Positions 52,401-62,452 are shown, numbered from the stretch's first letter. The stretch: 64,000 bases of DNA from Branchinecta lynchi (GCA_023053575.1 JAKZAP010000016.1:18370030-18434029), one strand, 5' to 3'. A program made the numbers and translations. Notes: a model not told the origin generated them from the letters alone.

Positions 52401-52842
52401 CCGTATTAGCACTAGGGTATTTACACTGGAAATAATCTATCTCATTTTCCAGAACTCTCCAAGTGTCTTCTCTATTATATGAGCTATTCTGAGGTGCTAT
52501 ATACACTGAAGCAACAAGTAGGTGCTGTCCCGAGAAGCATTCTAACCTCACCCATAAAATATTTTCTGACGAACTCTTCAGTCTCTCATATTTAACAAAA
52601 CTTTTTTCCCGGATAAGCACAAGTATACCCCCATAAGAACGGTTATTTTTTGCAGGTTTTCGGGCTGCATGCTCAACGGAAAAACCCAAAAATGAAGGTA
52701 TCGAATCTTCCCTGTGCCATGACTCAACTAATGCTATAAAATCAACACCATGTAAATCTTTTTCAATTCTATTCACTTTGTTTCTTATACCTTGAATGTT
52801 CCATGATACAAAGTTAAGGGTCTGGATATGGCCCTCGTTATA
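49420..52842 (-). CDS. LINE ORF2: endonuclease-reverse transcriptase
   Basis: About 1140 codons, intact. The coordinates start right after the ORF1 stop because the endonuclease core begins there: HIQTLNFVSWNIQGIRNK precedes the GTG codon at 52774-52776. Counting that GTG as residue 1, landmarks are GDFNA (129-133), IDYVVL (213-218), SDH (239-241), FFKKGD and NYRPIT (541-556), FLDLRKAFD (622-630), GVRQGC (681-686), FADD (724-727) and the CCHC knuckle C1051-C1054-H1063-C1068 near the C-terminus. The first in-frame AUG is at residue 264, after the endonuclease. The enzyme would nick target DNA and copy its own RNA in the nucleus. All catalytic boxes look kept, so it could be recently active. 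Confidence 0.88.
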   Translation of the reverse strand, partial: YNEGHIQTLNFVSWNIQGIRNKVNRIEKDLHGVDFIALVESWHREDSIPSFLGFSVEHAARKPAKNNRSYGGILVLIREKSFVKYERLKSSSENILWVRLECFSGQHLLVASVYIAPQNSSYNREDTWRVLENEIDYFQCKYPSANTVLLGDFNAYTSNVVELSDVNIPGLSDVVPVSYRIPRSSRDKERKINVWGRKLLALCAGHGLIIANGRFGKDSQRGEYTCLSGTRPSIIDYVVLGISLLSDSVDLGVEVLDLVGSDHSPVRLQISLGRRSRDFGPSDVNMQGRELQSAVVLQKPIRRDWTEKEKISLKKGFSEKNVLDRLERLKNPQMSPDQVLEGLNTLIRENTVFPQKSRQRMQETFYDDDCEAKKVELMKALRRVNAGEDCERVHLLSCYKLKRKEYKNLLKVKKREFIGRERMKLIDFYRNSKGKEFWGELKRDKQGEKCQNKIPDIETWPEYFEKLDGECDSVDELRSTLDQVCYPMLENDYDLVSKVSGEEVKNVIDSMKGGSAPGNDGVPTSIYKILTSVLMPVMVILFNNIVFTGIWPEPWKLSVVLPFFKKGDPKQHDNYRPITLMASISKILEKVLDIRLEMWLDRNKKIKEEQGGFRRDYSTSDRVLVLKALVEKYTKGKERLFVAFLDLRKAFDSVDRLLLGKELVKIGLPLVFVKLIVSMYSSTKGVVKIIGGGFSRVFSSKKGVRQGCTLSPRLFGIFINDLVEFLEKRWAPSITLSGIPLSVLLFADDTALVAKTEFELQVLLDLVAEYLDQKKLSLNVKKTEVVVFHSGRNIKKVDPPKFYFKGSELKISAQFKYLGFILMENGSWKSHVKEMVTRGKAASAAIFRNTTLMSIKNLKIHKHVFMSKIMPTFHYGAEIWGNEAAPQLETIQLQYYKRLFGLHPTTHTQALKGDLGIYSLRRHRVAQIIRFWQKIVGLPDDRLVKAAYMEMLNSGKPKSWPFQVKSILDDVGFSYIWNGGLGPPEQTPALLNELLRVFEDQEKQKWVGIISSSETLLNYRKIKTVYESEFYFKLNLPATYLRYWIQLRANCLPLHGRNKVFDRKARIPNRNYSCPLCGREEEDIGHFLSRCQELSSIRREVFGVAIPLLPGILKCTSAQSISRVGRYISRALEARKIFVD

Positions 52843-54045
52843 CTATTCACTGTCTTGGTCTTCGTATCCGTACGGGCTAAATGGGTCTTTCCCAGGTGGG
52901 TCCGATTCAGCAGAAAAATCGAGTTTGTACGAGTCCGATGAAAACTGGCGGGATGTAGATTGGCGGGTGTTTGCGGATTCTCGAGGATTCACTCTGCCTC
53001 GGGTGTGTTGAGGTCCGTGGTATCTGCCTGCTTTTACGCTTCCCCTCCGTGCTGTTTCACGCAGATTGCCTCTAACGTTTCGGGAAGTTGACTGATTGTG
53101 TTCTCCAGGGCTGATAATTTCTGTGATCTTCCTCGAACGTTTTTGGCTCTCCGTCGTAGCTAAGTTTTGGCGGCCATCTGGAGTCTTTGACGCAATTGGG
53201 AACTCGACTACCGTTCGAGTGTCGCTTTCATCACCAGACATTTGCGTGTCTACCCCTTCGTGCGTGACCTCAGTCTCGGAAACAGCTGCAGCAACTGGAG
53301 GCTGCGCACTTGGTGCGCGTTTCGCCAGTCTGCTACTTGGTGTTTGCGTAGTATCCGCTACTTCCACCACTCGGGAAATCGACTCATCGAACATGTACAA
53401 GCGTCCATCCACGTATAGCTTGTCTCCACGTAGGCGAACTTGGCGATTTTGGGCTAATGCTCGGTTCATAACTGGTTTAAGTTGCTTACGGGCTTCACGT
53501 TGTGCTAGTGTATAATCGGGTGCTACCGATACACCTTGCTTCTTTAACTGTAAACCATTTTTCAGTATCACATCGCGCAAATCAGCTGAATTCATTTTCA
53601 ACACTACCGGACCGGATTTCAGTCTGAACACATCACGAACGTCTCCTCTGCCTAAGTCCAAAAACGGGAGGCACCAATTTAGAAAAACTACTACTTCTTC
53701 TTTTAGGGAAGGTCTAGGTGGGCTCATCGGTTCGAGGTTGTACAACACCAGGTTTGTTCGTTTTAGTTCGGCTTCCAATGAGTTTACTCGTTGGTTTGAA
53801 GCGTGAAGACGTTCACGTAGAGTTACGAGCTCACGGGTGTTAGACTCGTTCGTAGCCTGATCTCTAAGCAGCTGCTCGTTGACACTTTGCAGCTGGATTT
53901 GTATTGCAGAAACGTTCTCAGATAGTGCCGGAATCAAATCCAGTTTGAAATTTATTTCCTGGAGGTATTGCGAATTTTGGTGCGTATTTTCCGCATTATT
54001 CGCTTCATTTCCGCTCCGTACCTGTGCATTTTCTCCAGCCGACAT
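52843..54045 (-). CDS. LINE ORF1: RNA-binding protein
   Basis: 400 codons from ATG at 54045 to TAG at 52843. Residues about 30-95 (INFKLDLIPALSENVSAIQ through VNSLEAELKRTN) have coiled-coil character. Residues about 95-175 (LVLYNLEP, DVRDVFRLKSGPVVLKMNS, DLRDVILKN) fit an RRM-like domain, followed by LAQREARKQLKPVMNRAL and VRLRGDKLYVDGRLY, the C-terminal domain of L1-type ORF1 proteins. The tail is basic and disordered (RKITEIISPGE, RGSVKAGRYHG) and turns acidic before the stop. It would package element RNA. Its stop is in frame with ORF2. Confidence 0.82.
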   Translation of the reverse strand: MSAGENAQVRSGNEANNAENTHQNSQYLQEINFKLDLIPALSENVSAIQIQLQSVNEQLLRDQATNESNTRELVTLRERLHASNQRVNSLEAELKRTNLVLYNLEPMSPPRPSLKEEVVVFLNWCLPFLDLGRGDVRDVFRLKSGPVVLKMNSADLRDVILKNGLQLKKQGVSVAPDYTLAQREARKQLKPVMNRALAQNRQVRLRGDKLYVDGRLYMFDESISRVVEVADTTQTPSSRLAKRAPSAQPPVAAAVSETEVTHEGVDTQMSGDESDTRTVVEFPIASKTPDGRQNLATTESQKRSRKITEIISPGEHNQSTSRNVRGNLRETARRGSVKAGRYHGPQHTRGRVNPRESANTRQSTSRQFSSDSYKLDFSAESDPPGKDPFSPYGYEDQDSE

Positions 54046-54339
54046 TCCGCTTTTCCTTTCTGAATGTCAAACAACCAATATTTCGCAATTATTGTTGTCC
54101 TTATCGGCCAGCACCAAGCATCCGTAATCAAAATCCGCTAAGAGAGCCAAGTGACGTCATCAGTATCGAGTATTTCACTACTCCACAGATCGAACTAGTT
54201 TCCGTGTGCATTGGTCAAATGCTGAATGACAAACTAGGCAGCATAAACTCGGTACTCTCCAACTTGCATCCTAGTCGGCCCCATTCGTTTGGTTTTTGAC
54301 CATGTCACAAAGCTTACGGTCCTCCCCCCCCCCCCTCCA

Positions 54340-55975
54340 GCTACCCCAGCCAATGCCGCATGTGGTTTGGAGACATGTTTTGAATATCTAGCTCATTAGT
54401 TCTTATCACCCATAAAGTTTCACTCAAGTCGGATCACTTGTTCGCAAACTCCGTAAGTTAGTAATTTCCGGGTTCCCCTTCCCTGAACCCCCCCCCCCCC
54501 CAAAAAAAAATGGCCGGGTCCAGAAACAGACATTTTGCTGGGCATTGCGTCAGGTTTTTAATTCTATTTAGTCGGGTCGCTAATATGCCTGCCTAGTTTC
54601 ATCGTCCTTAGCACATCGTCGGATCCTAACTCGCGATCACCGGAACTCCCGGAAATCCCCTCTGACTCCACCTAAAGAGCCGATATGATGTGGTTCTGTC
54701 AAGAATCTATTTACGGCTTATGTTTGTTCTTCGTACCAAATTCCATTCCGATCCCACGGCGCTAGGCGTTTCACGAATATTCCGGTGTCCCCCTTCAACG
54801 TTCCCCCCCCCCCTACAAGTATCGAATCCGGTCCTGGCCTGACATGGAACATCTGAGACGACACCTTTCCACTCGCCAAGTTTCATTCAAATCCGATCGC
54901 CCGTTCGACTGTTATGACTGCCACACGATTCCTGATCCCATCCTCCGCTCCTCCCACGATGATCCGATCACGCAAACGACTATTGTCAACTCACTTTGTT
55001 CGAGTACCTGATATGCTGCCCAGATGGATCGTCCTAGTATACCAGGAAGTACCGAACTCACAGATAATCGGAAATATGGACCTCCCCCCCACCAACTCGC
55101 CCCCATGGTGCTCGAATCCGATCCGGTTCTGTCAATGATGTATCTAGGACTTGAGCTTGCTCTTCACACCAAGTTTCATCCTGATCCCTCTGCTCCGAGC
55201 GTTTCCCAAGATTTCCGGTTCCCCTCTCCAGCTCCCCCCGAAATCACCGGGTCCTGTCCGGATTTTATGTGGATCGTCTGAGACACGGAGGTCTTTCCAA
55301 ATACCAAGTTTCATTAAGATCCAATCATCCGTTCAAGAGTTATAAATACCTCAAGATTCCGGACTCCCCCTCCCTCCACTCCTCCCACGATGTTCGGATC
55401 ATGGAAACGACTATTGTCAAGTCAGTATGTTCAAGTCCCTGATATGCCAGCCCGGTTGCATCGCTCTAGTACAGCAGGAAGTACCGAACTCACGGATAAT
55501 CAGAAATCCGGACCCCCCCCCCCCAACTCCCCCGTAATGCCCGTAATGATGGGTCTAGGACTTGTGCTTGCTCTTCCCACCAATTTCATCCTAACCCCTC
55601 TACTCTAAGCGTTTCCCAAGATTTCCGGTTCCACTCTCCAGCTCCCCCCGAAGTCACCGGATCCGGTCAGGATTTTATGTGGATCGTCCGAGACACGAAG
55701 TCTTTCCAAATACCAAGTTTCATTAAGATCCAATCATCCGTTCAAGAGTTGTAAATACCTCAAGATTCCGGATTCCCCTCCCTCCACTCCTCCCACGATG
55801 CTCGGATCGGGGAAGTGACTATTTCCAACTTAATCATTTGGGGTCCCTGATATGCCTGCCAAGTATCATCGTCCTAGCTTATGTGGAAGTGCCCGAAAAA
55901 GCAAAACCCAGACCGACGGACGGACAGAAATAGCGATCGCCATATGGCACTTGGCCGAAGGGCAAGTGCCATAAA
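54340..55975 (-). mobile_element. K-family repeat K3 (about three 415 bp units plus end hairpin)
   Basis: Units recur at about 54738, 55158 and 55571 (ACCAAnTTTCATCCTnA), spacing about 413-422 bp, each with TTTCCAAATACCAAGTTTC, CCCACGATGnTCGGATC and a C run. Ends at the hairpin GGCACTTGGCCGAAGG then GCAAGTGCCAT (55946-55971), preceded by GACCGACGGACGGAC. Reverse orientation of K1. Confidence 0.7.
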
Positions 55976-56089
55976 AAAGGTAACATCAGAGTTAAGTTCT
56001 GTGCGACATTGTTTTTATGGTTCAAGCAAAACCAACAAGTGTGGAAACCCTAAAATCGTGTACAACAGAACTTAAAGGACCTGTCTTAC

Positions 56090-56440
56090 CTACACAACCT
56101 ACTTCCATAATCACTCCATATATTTCTAAACCCGGAGACCCCAATAACTTCTAAAACAAAACCACGCAGATTTTCTCGCTTGCCGTGTTTGCTTCGATGT
56201 GTATCACGCTGTCGACAGTTGTTTGCGAGAAATTTTTCCCGAGGTTTTTCCATCAGAAAAACCGGTTATGTAAATTGTTTCCCTATTTTCGCTATAGGTC
56301 AACGGGTCTCGGAAAAGGCTTAAAACAGCCAATACCTTGGGTTATTTGTCGAAAGCACAGCCTAGTTTTAAAGTACTCACATATTCTAAATACTCTGAGT
56401 TGTAAGTGTTGTAGTAGTAGTGCGAGGGGTCCTTTAATTT
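56090..56440 (+). repeat. Dispersed repeat X, copy 2
   Basis: Partner of 35040-35400, about 80-85% alike by eye, with GATGTGTATCACGCTGTCG and GTGCGAGGGGTCCTTTAA. Copy 1 lies inside H4; this copy has no H4 ends nearby. Confidence 0.65.
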
Positions 56441-56799
56441 TGAAAAATAATTCTTCTAACACGGCAGATGCTCATAATGCGCTGTCTCTCCTTACAATCA
56501 TCCCCTCTCTATAGCTCGTGATACCTCAACCTTTTTCCTCACGAAAATGAAACATTGACAAACCAGCACAGACGTCCACGTCAACTTCCTTCAGGCTGCT
56601 CACCCCCTGGATACAGTCGGCGACGCCGGGATTCTTAACTTCCTTCCATGGGCAGAAGGAATCAATAGCAATACCGTTGTCTGAGAGTTCAAATATCAGT
56701 TCATCCTCAGGGTTACTTTGAATGTCTCTTTTCTTTTTTTTCTGTTCTTGCTCTAACGTGTGATGAAACGTGGGTGTTTCATACCTGAGATCTTGGCTG

Positions 56800-57170
56800 A
56801 TAATAATAATAATAATTGTATTTGAAAAAGCCCGAGGGCCATATACAGGTACAGGTTATTAATACACAGAAACGTCAATCAACATACAGCTAATCTACGG
56901 AAAGCTTTCTATATTCCAACGCTCTAGACACAAACCTACAAATCTTACTAATAACCTGGGTTGATGTACACTCCAGGATACCAGGGAGTGTCGGGATATA
57001 CCCACCGAAAATCTCCCTACGGAGATCCGAAAGCTCTTGGCACCGGCTTAGAAAATGGCCAATATCCTCATCTTCACCACCGCAAAGGGGACACGCATAT
57101 TTCCCATCCGGACTCTTCTTATTCCTATCAAACACTTTTTTTTCTACTATTGTTGATCCATAGTAAGGTA
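56800..57170 (-). pseudogene. 5'-truncated copy of the 49-54 kb LINE type
   Basis: Minus-strand frame KKVFDRNKKSPDGKYACPLC, then DIGHFLSRCQELSDLRREI and LPGILECTSTQ, ending at 56890, parallels the C-terminus of ORF2 with about 60-65% identity by eye. The 3' end GGCCCTCGGGCTTTTTC then AAATACAATTATTATTATT is kept with a trinucleotide tail. Only the CCHC region remains. Confidence 0.8.
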
Positions 57171-57406
57171 AGGTTTGGATCAAGCAGAATTTGAGGATCA
57201 GATTAGGATTTGCAGGTCCTGGTGTTGATACGGACTTTCATGCCAATTCTTTCCCAACGTCACATAACAACATGCCTGTTGTCTAACAGTTGCGACGGTT
57301 CGCACAAGACGGTCTTGCTTTACAGCACAATTAGAGTCGCCTGGATTCTTAAAGTCAATATAAATGGCACTTTACACAAGGGACTTGTACCGTGAACAAT
57401 ACCATA

Positions 57407-57851
57407 CAGGAGTGTTGCATGAAGCTGCCCTTACTATGGCACCGCCCCCCCCCCCCCCAATTGGCCATAGTACATGATCCTGCCACTTTGGATCATGAAG
57501 CTGCCACCCCCAGAAAAATCATGCAAATTCCAAGAAAACAGCAAATTTTGTTATTTGCAAAAGGTCAAGGAACCTCTCTGACAAAACAGCTGGCTTCTAA
57601 CTTCACCATGTAGCAAAATACCATTTTTAGCAAAGTGGGCGACTTCATGATCACTTGGGTGCCTATATTCTTGTGTGTTCTCCAGCTTAGTCTTGAACAA
57701 TTACAAGTAAACTATGGTACCAGCAGAAAGCGAAGGTTCTAAGCTTCCTTTCAGGATACTCCACTGAATTTTATTTCAACCTTTACTCTTTTTCCCTAAG
57801 TCATTTCCCCAAAATAAGAGTTTAGGGTGGCAGCTTCATGCAACACTCCTG
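57407..57851. mobile_element. TA-flanked MITE (Tc1/mariner-like ends)
   Basis: CAGGAGTGTTGCATGAAGC then TGCC at the left and the exact complement at the right, 23 bp, with TA on both outer sides (57405-57406, 57852-57853). A C run and a second GATCATGAAGCTGCCACC phrase lie inside. No transposase. TA targeting fits Tc1/mariner. Confidence 0.75.
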
Positions 57852-58029
57852 TAAAGAATTTTTCGAATATAATTTAGAAGTCTAGGACTCCCTTGTCGGA
57901 GCCACGTAGACAAACCAAGACGGGGTCTCATGGTGAAAACCAAATAAAACCAAACATATAATTTTTAATGGGGAAAAACGCCCTTGAGATGGAAACATTT
58001 TATAAGTAGTGAACTGATAGACAAAAATG

Positions 58030-58101
58030 CTCCTCAGCCGAGATTTGAACCCAGGCCCTCTGTTTACAAGACAGACGCTCTACCAACTGAGCTACCGAGG
58101 G
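58030..58101 (-). tRNA. tRNA-Thr (anticodon TGT)
   Basis: The minus strand folds as a 72 nt cloverleaf. A box TAGCTCAGTTGG, anticodon stem TCTGT/ACAGA with loop CTTGTAA (anticodon TGT, reads ACA), T arm CTGGG-TTCAAAT-CTCGG, acceptor CCCTCGG/CTGAGGA. The first acceptor pair is C-A, all others pair or wobble. TTTTT follows 2 bases after the discriminator, a Pol III terminator. No intron. It could be a working gene, or the head of a tRNA-derived SINE given the repeat-rich setting. Confidence 0.75.
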
Positions 58102-58304
58102 GCTTGTGAACAGAGTTCGCAAACCACTACAATAGTCTGGTAGAAGCCGGCCATAGGAACAGTGATCCCGCCTGAAGGTAAATTCATCTAACCAGTTCAC
58201 ATCCCCATGTCACGGAAATTAATAATATTAATATTATTAATTTCCGTGACTGCGTAGCAGTGGTACGTGTGATATCAAGCAGGCGATGACGATCGGGTTC
58301 GGAT

Positions 58305-58556
58305 CAGAGGCGTTACCAGCCAAAATGTTTGGGGAAGGGCAAGATATTCACCTACTGGCTGGTAATTTTTACCAAGAGTTTTTCTGAAAACCGACTGTTT
58401 TTAAGAAAAATTAGACTGTTTATCAGAAAAATCGACTGCTCAAACGAAAACTTGTGACGCTTCGCATCGACTCCTTTTTTCTTTTCTTTTTTACCGACTG
58501 GCCGGTTGGGAGTCCTCCCCGAGGTCCTTCCTCCCCCCTCATCCGTGACTCCTCTG
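58305..58556 (-). mobile_element. hAT MITE H8 (same family as H6)
   Basis: Begins CAGAGGCGTTACCAGCC and ends GTGACTCCTCTG; flanks GTTCGGAT (58297-58304) and GTTAGGAT (58557-58564) are an 8 bp duplication with one mismatch. Interior GAAAAnCGACTGTTTTTAAG subrepeats are those of H6 in complement. Confidence 0.8.
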
Positions 58557-58559
58557 GTT

Positions 58560-59285
58560 AGGATTCGGGTTGTCCAGGTTTTTATACGGACTTTGACCGT
58601 ACAAGGTAATGTTTCATGCCTAGGCTTAGTGTCTACCCATTTACAATGCTGTAAAGATAGTATTTATCTTCCTGTTTTATAATTACTTAATCGGAGATGA
58701 CGCCTGGAGTGGCTTGGTCTTTTGCATGGGGAGCGCGATAATGCCGATGTATATCTGCTCTTTTTGATTTATCCATTTATTCGTCATGCAACCAAACTCA
58801 CTCTATGACAGTGATAAATTAGACAGCGGGCTCATAAAAATACCTAAGCCAATCCCCGACGTCGTAACGTTAAATTATTATGGCACGCCGACCAATAGCA
58901 GGCATGGGACTGACGGCTTTGTCCTAAATCAAGAATCCCTTTTGTTAGCGTTGTAACAGCAATTCTCTGAGACCGGGAGTTTGGGGTTTTGTTTGAGTTC
59001 GCATCGCCCGAGTACTTAGACCTAATAACTGATATAAAACGTGTAACTGCAGCCTTTAAAAAACTTAGTACGAGTGTAACAACAGGTTTCTAGTTTTACA
59101 CCCTAATTTCAAGCCATTGGCATTGAAAATGGCAATTACACCTTTTTCTCATTTGTAACACTTTGGAATTTTGTTTGAGTCAGAGCACTGAGAACCAATA
59201 ACTGATTTAAACGTCTAATTGAATCCATTAATTACAACAAAAAAAAACAAAAACAGTTTTTAATTTAAAAATGTAATTTTCAGCC
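58560..59285. other. No recognisable feature
   Basis: Two loosely similar segments (GGGGTTTTGTTTGAGT near 58984 and GGAATTTTGTTTGAGT near 59163, each followed by CCTAATAACTGAT / CCAATAACTGATTTAA) suggest an old duplication of about 180 bp. Nothing else is seen. Confidence 0.4.
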
Positions 59286-59289
59286 AAAC

Positions 59290-59400
59290 CTATCACTTCA
59301 ATCCAAGTTGACTGCGGACTGTATTTGGTAAAAGGATTAGGACACCTGAAACTTTTCTTCGGAGCTTCTACACATGAGTCCTCTTCAGGCCCTGTAAATA
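59290..59400 (-). mobile_element. J-family fragment J9
   Basis: CAATCCAAGTTGACTGCGGA at the start and GAGTCCTCTTCAGGCC at the end give the J terminus and CTGAAGAGGACTC on the minus strand; the hairpin loop has diverged. Confidence 0.5.
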
Positions 59401-59404
59401 AATA

Positions 59405-60210
59405 TCAGTTTCGGACAGTATCGGTCAACAAAAAAGTCTAGTTCAGCAACACGAAACGTAATCTGAAATTACGCATTTACATAAATGCAAAAATTTCTAA
59501 AATATTTCTATAATATAATGTTTTATGACCCACCAAAACAATTTAGACTTTCCAAAATAAAATTAGACCGAAATACTAACTAGTCCTAAAAAATGTATGA
59601 AAAACATCATGTAGCCTATACGGTGAGCTGGCTAAATAGATGTTTTTAGTAGAGACGCTGACGTCTTCTCCAGTGATATTAACACCCCAAATAACACCTT
59701 GCAGCGAAGTTCTGAACTAACTTACGGTTATGACACGAACGAGGGAGATACATTAAAAATTACAATGACTGACTAAAGTAGGATGTCTTCAAATAAATAG
59801 CGTCTTTTTATGAACAGTACATGATATAAGGCTCGCAAAATGTATTACACAATCGTCCAAGCGCCTTTCTTTTATAGCGACTTCGGTTTGAACAGCAATA
59901 AGTTCATGTCCGAATCCTAACGGCAGTTATTGGCAGCGAGCCGTTCTTCGGTACTGTCGGCTAGACTCGAGCTCTCAGAGGGCCTTTCGTCACTTTAGTA
60001 CTAGGGTATTCATGCCAACGGTGCAGGGTGGCAAAAGGTGACGTTTACTTGCTGAGAAAACGGGAAGGAAATGCTGTTCTCCGCCACTGCTCTCCTAAGC
60101 TCTAAAGTGGGGTTATCGACAGTGATGAGTGTATAATCATCAAATTAACTGGACCTCTCTGTGTTCAGAAAGACGGGGATAGAAAAGGGGGTTGTACATT
60201 TTTTTTTTTT
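59405..60210. other. No recognisable feature
   Basis: AT-rich, no repeat kinship or coding signature recognised. Confidence 0.35.
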
Positions 60211-60214
60211 AAAT

Positions 60215-60415
60215 AGCATAAGCCCAAGGCCGTATCCAGGGGGGTTAGGGGGTTGAAACCCGCCCCCCCCCCCGAAACATACAAAAATAATCATTTTTAT
60301 AGGCTTTTCCCTCTGACCTATGTGTTTTTTGTACTTTTTTGTCCGACCAGCAGGCACCCCCCCCCCCCCGAAAGCCCCCCCCCCCCCCCAGAAATAAATT
60401 CCTGCGCTGGAGAAT
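60215..60415. mobile_element. Poly-C/G repeat Q2
   Basis: GGCCGTATCCAGGGGGG at the left, C runs at 60265, 60357 and 60377, TAGGCTTTTCCCTCTGA and TTTTTTGTCCGACCAGCAGG inside, AGAAATAAATTCCTG at the right. Same order as Q1. Confidence 0.6.
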
Positions 60416-60509
60416 AACAGGGGCAGATAACAGCGGTTGTAGGTTGGGGAGATTTTTCCAGCTGGTGTTATGCCCAGCATGACTTAGACAGAAAAAACTC
60501 AGAGCTGTT

Positions 60510-60690
60510 CATTTTTATGACACTTGTAGCTCACTCAAATGCCCCATACCGATCGGTTCTCTGATGGTCGGTCGGTCCACTCATTCTAAGTTAGGGTAGT
60601 TCCAGATGTACTAGGTGAATAAGCTTGTCAGGTATAGATTGTTACTTCCCTGGTTTGACCATCGTGTTTCTTTGTGCTTTTCTACCCTGT
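60510..60690 (+). repeat. K-family fragment K4
   Basis: TTTTTATGACACTTG, GCCCCATACCGATCGG, GGTCGGTCGGTCC and TAGGGTAGTTCCAGATG follow K1's order; the terminal hairpin is eroded. Confidence 0.55.
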
Positions 60691-60694
60691 GGAC

Positions 60695-62250
60695 TGTGGT
60701 ATAAAAATTTCCGCCAGATCACTCACTACTGAGATACTGTGTCGACTAAGGTGGACTAGCTTTTGATATTCCTTAGTTCGCCCAGTAAAAAAATGAACCC
60801 GTCTATGTGAGAAAAGGTAGTCGTACAGAACAAGGACACGATAACCAGGCAACAAAAGTTGGCTAAAAATAGCTCAACATCCTGTTTGAATAGTTCTGAA
60901 AAGATTACAAAACGCGATTTTCTCGAAATTAGCGAACAGTGACTTATCACCTTTGTGCGCTTGTGAGTTTCAGAATAGCTGCAAGGAGTTTCTCTCCATC
61001 TTTTTTTTTTTAATATTACAGATTTACGTCGGAAAACGTTCCGGTTACACTGACGCTCAACTGAGCTTTTCTTTTGTGATTACGTAGTCATTGCAATTTA
61101 CGTATGGGCAATCGGAAGTTGATACTCAAACGATAAAACAATAAGACTAGGGGGATTTCCCTAATCCATTACAATCCCTTGCGAATGACGTAGCTACGTC
61201 CATTTTCTCGTTTGTTTCTTTATTGTGGTTCTAGGCGACCCCCCCCCCCAAGACATACTCCCCCGCAAAAAAACCCGCCCCCCCCCCGGTGGAAAAAACC
61301 CTCTGGCGAAAAACCGCCAGGTACCAAACCCCCACCCCCCGAACGCAAATATGAAGGAAATTAGAGAATCTTCTTAAAAACTACAGCTTGCTTTCTCCCT
61401 AGACACGCGAGTTAATTTAGACACGTGACGGCGGCTCGCTGCCCGCTCGCCTCTATCTATACTTTCATAAAAATATGTTGCATTTTATTATGTTAAGTTT
61501 TGATCAAATATTTGTTAATCTTACGTGTAACCTCCCAACTGTGTGTCTGTGGGGGTGGGGGGTTGACTGGGTTTGTTGGGTAGGAAAGTACTTCTCAAGG
61601 ATTTGTCGTGATATTTCTACTTCTAACTTTCATAGATGTTTTGCCCCCTATGACCAGTTCCGGACACGGAGATTCAGGGTCTAACTATGTCAGGGCCACT
61701 TTTGGGTAATTTATAAAAAAAAAAATGTAATTTTATTGTTTTATTTCGTTAACGTACCGTGACTTTAAAAATTAGACAAGCAGACTCGGACATGAAATAG
61801 ACAAGTACCGAGGTTCAAGGTTTTAATTACACTTCTATATAAAATAATAGTAAATAGAGGGTCAAGCCTTGGACACAAGGTCGATGACAAAAACCCGGTA
61901 CAAAATAGAAAAAACATTTTTTACATATAACTAATTAGATAAATACATTTTTAATAATACCATGACTCTACACTAGACGGGAACCCACCGGCACTCGGCA
62001 AGATCAACCCGAAACCACACAAAAAAACAACAAAACTTTCTTTTCTACTATTGCTTTTATAAACGTTTTTGTTCTTTTATACTATTATACTACTTTTACA
62101 CTGCTATACAACTTCGGCCCTGACCCATCAGAGCTTGAGGACTTGGGCACAAGATCACCACGGCCCATATGTATGTTTTCCTGGAAATATTGTAGTTTCT
62201 GCACTGCAATATAGGTTAAGCGTTCGCTATATTTGCAAAATAACAGGAAC
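60695..62250. other. No recognisable gene; C-rich patch at 61237-61340
   Basis: A C-rich patch (runs of 7-10 C) lies at 61237-61340. The remainder is AT-rich with no domain or repeat family I can name. Confidence 0.35.
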
Positions 62251-62254
62251 GGCT

Positions 62255-62452
62255 GACTCTTGGCCGAAACGTTTATATTTGATACTGCAAAACAGATACG
62301 TCAGCAGTTCGTTTTTCAAACATGAGCGGCTTTGAGCCTGAAGAGGACCATTGCCAAGAAGGGCCGAAATATAGCTATAATTATATTCAGCTTATGTATC
62401 CGTTTTGCACTATCAAATATTCACGCAGTCAGCTTTGGCTGAAGGAATATTT
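62255..62452 (+). mobile_element. J-family fold-back J10
   Basis: A short left arm TATTTGATACTGCAAAACAG then ATACGTCAGC is followed by the full plus-strand core CTGAAGAGGACCATTGCC then AAGAAGGGCCGAAAT (62338-62370), the inverted TATCCGTTTTGCACTATC and the terminus GTCAGCTTTGGCTGAAGGAA. One of the best kept right arms. Confidence 0.7.

Larger units (their letters stand above)
49335..54300 (-). mobile_element. Full-length non-LTR retrotransposon (ORF1-TAG-ORF2)
   Basis: Order on the minus strand: about 250 bp 5' untranslated, ORF1 (54045-52843), ORF2 (52842-49420), then a short 3' end reading GGGCTTTTTTCAATACAATT and ATTATG near 49340. The two ORFs are in one frame split by TAG. Both appear intact. 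The 3' sequence matches the truncated copies at 56800 and 4200. EEP endonuclease, reverse transcriptase and C-terminal CCHC place it in the jockey/I/CR1 range, clade unresolved. The 5' limit is approximate and no target duplication was identified. Confidence 0.8.

Noticed and set aside
52843..52845. Treating the TAG as a sequencing error and calling one fused LINE ORF
   Set aside because: ORF1 and ORF2 are separate proteins in LINEs and the stop falls exactly at the boundary between them; kept as two ORFs and reported as a finding.
53096..53515. 139-codon plus-strand frame
   Set aside because: Antisense shadow of LINE ORF1.
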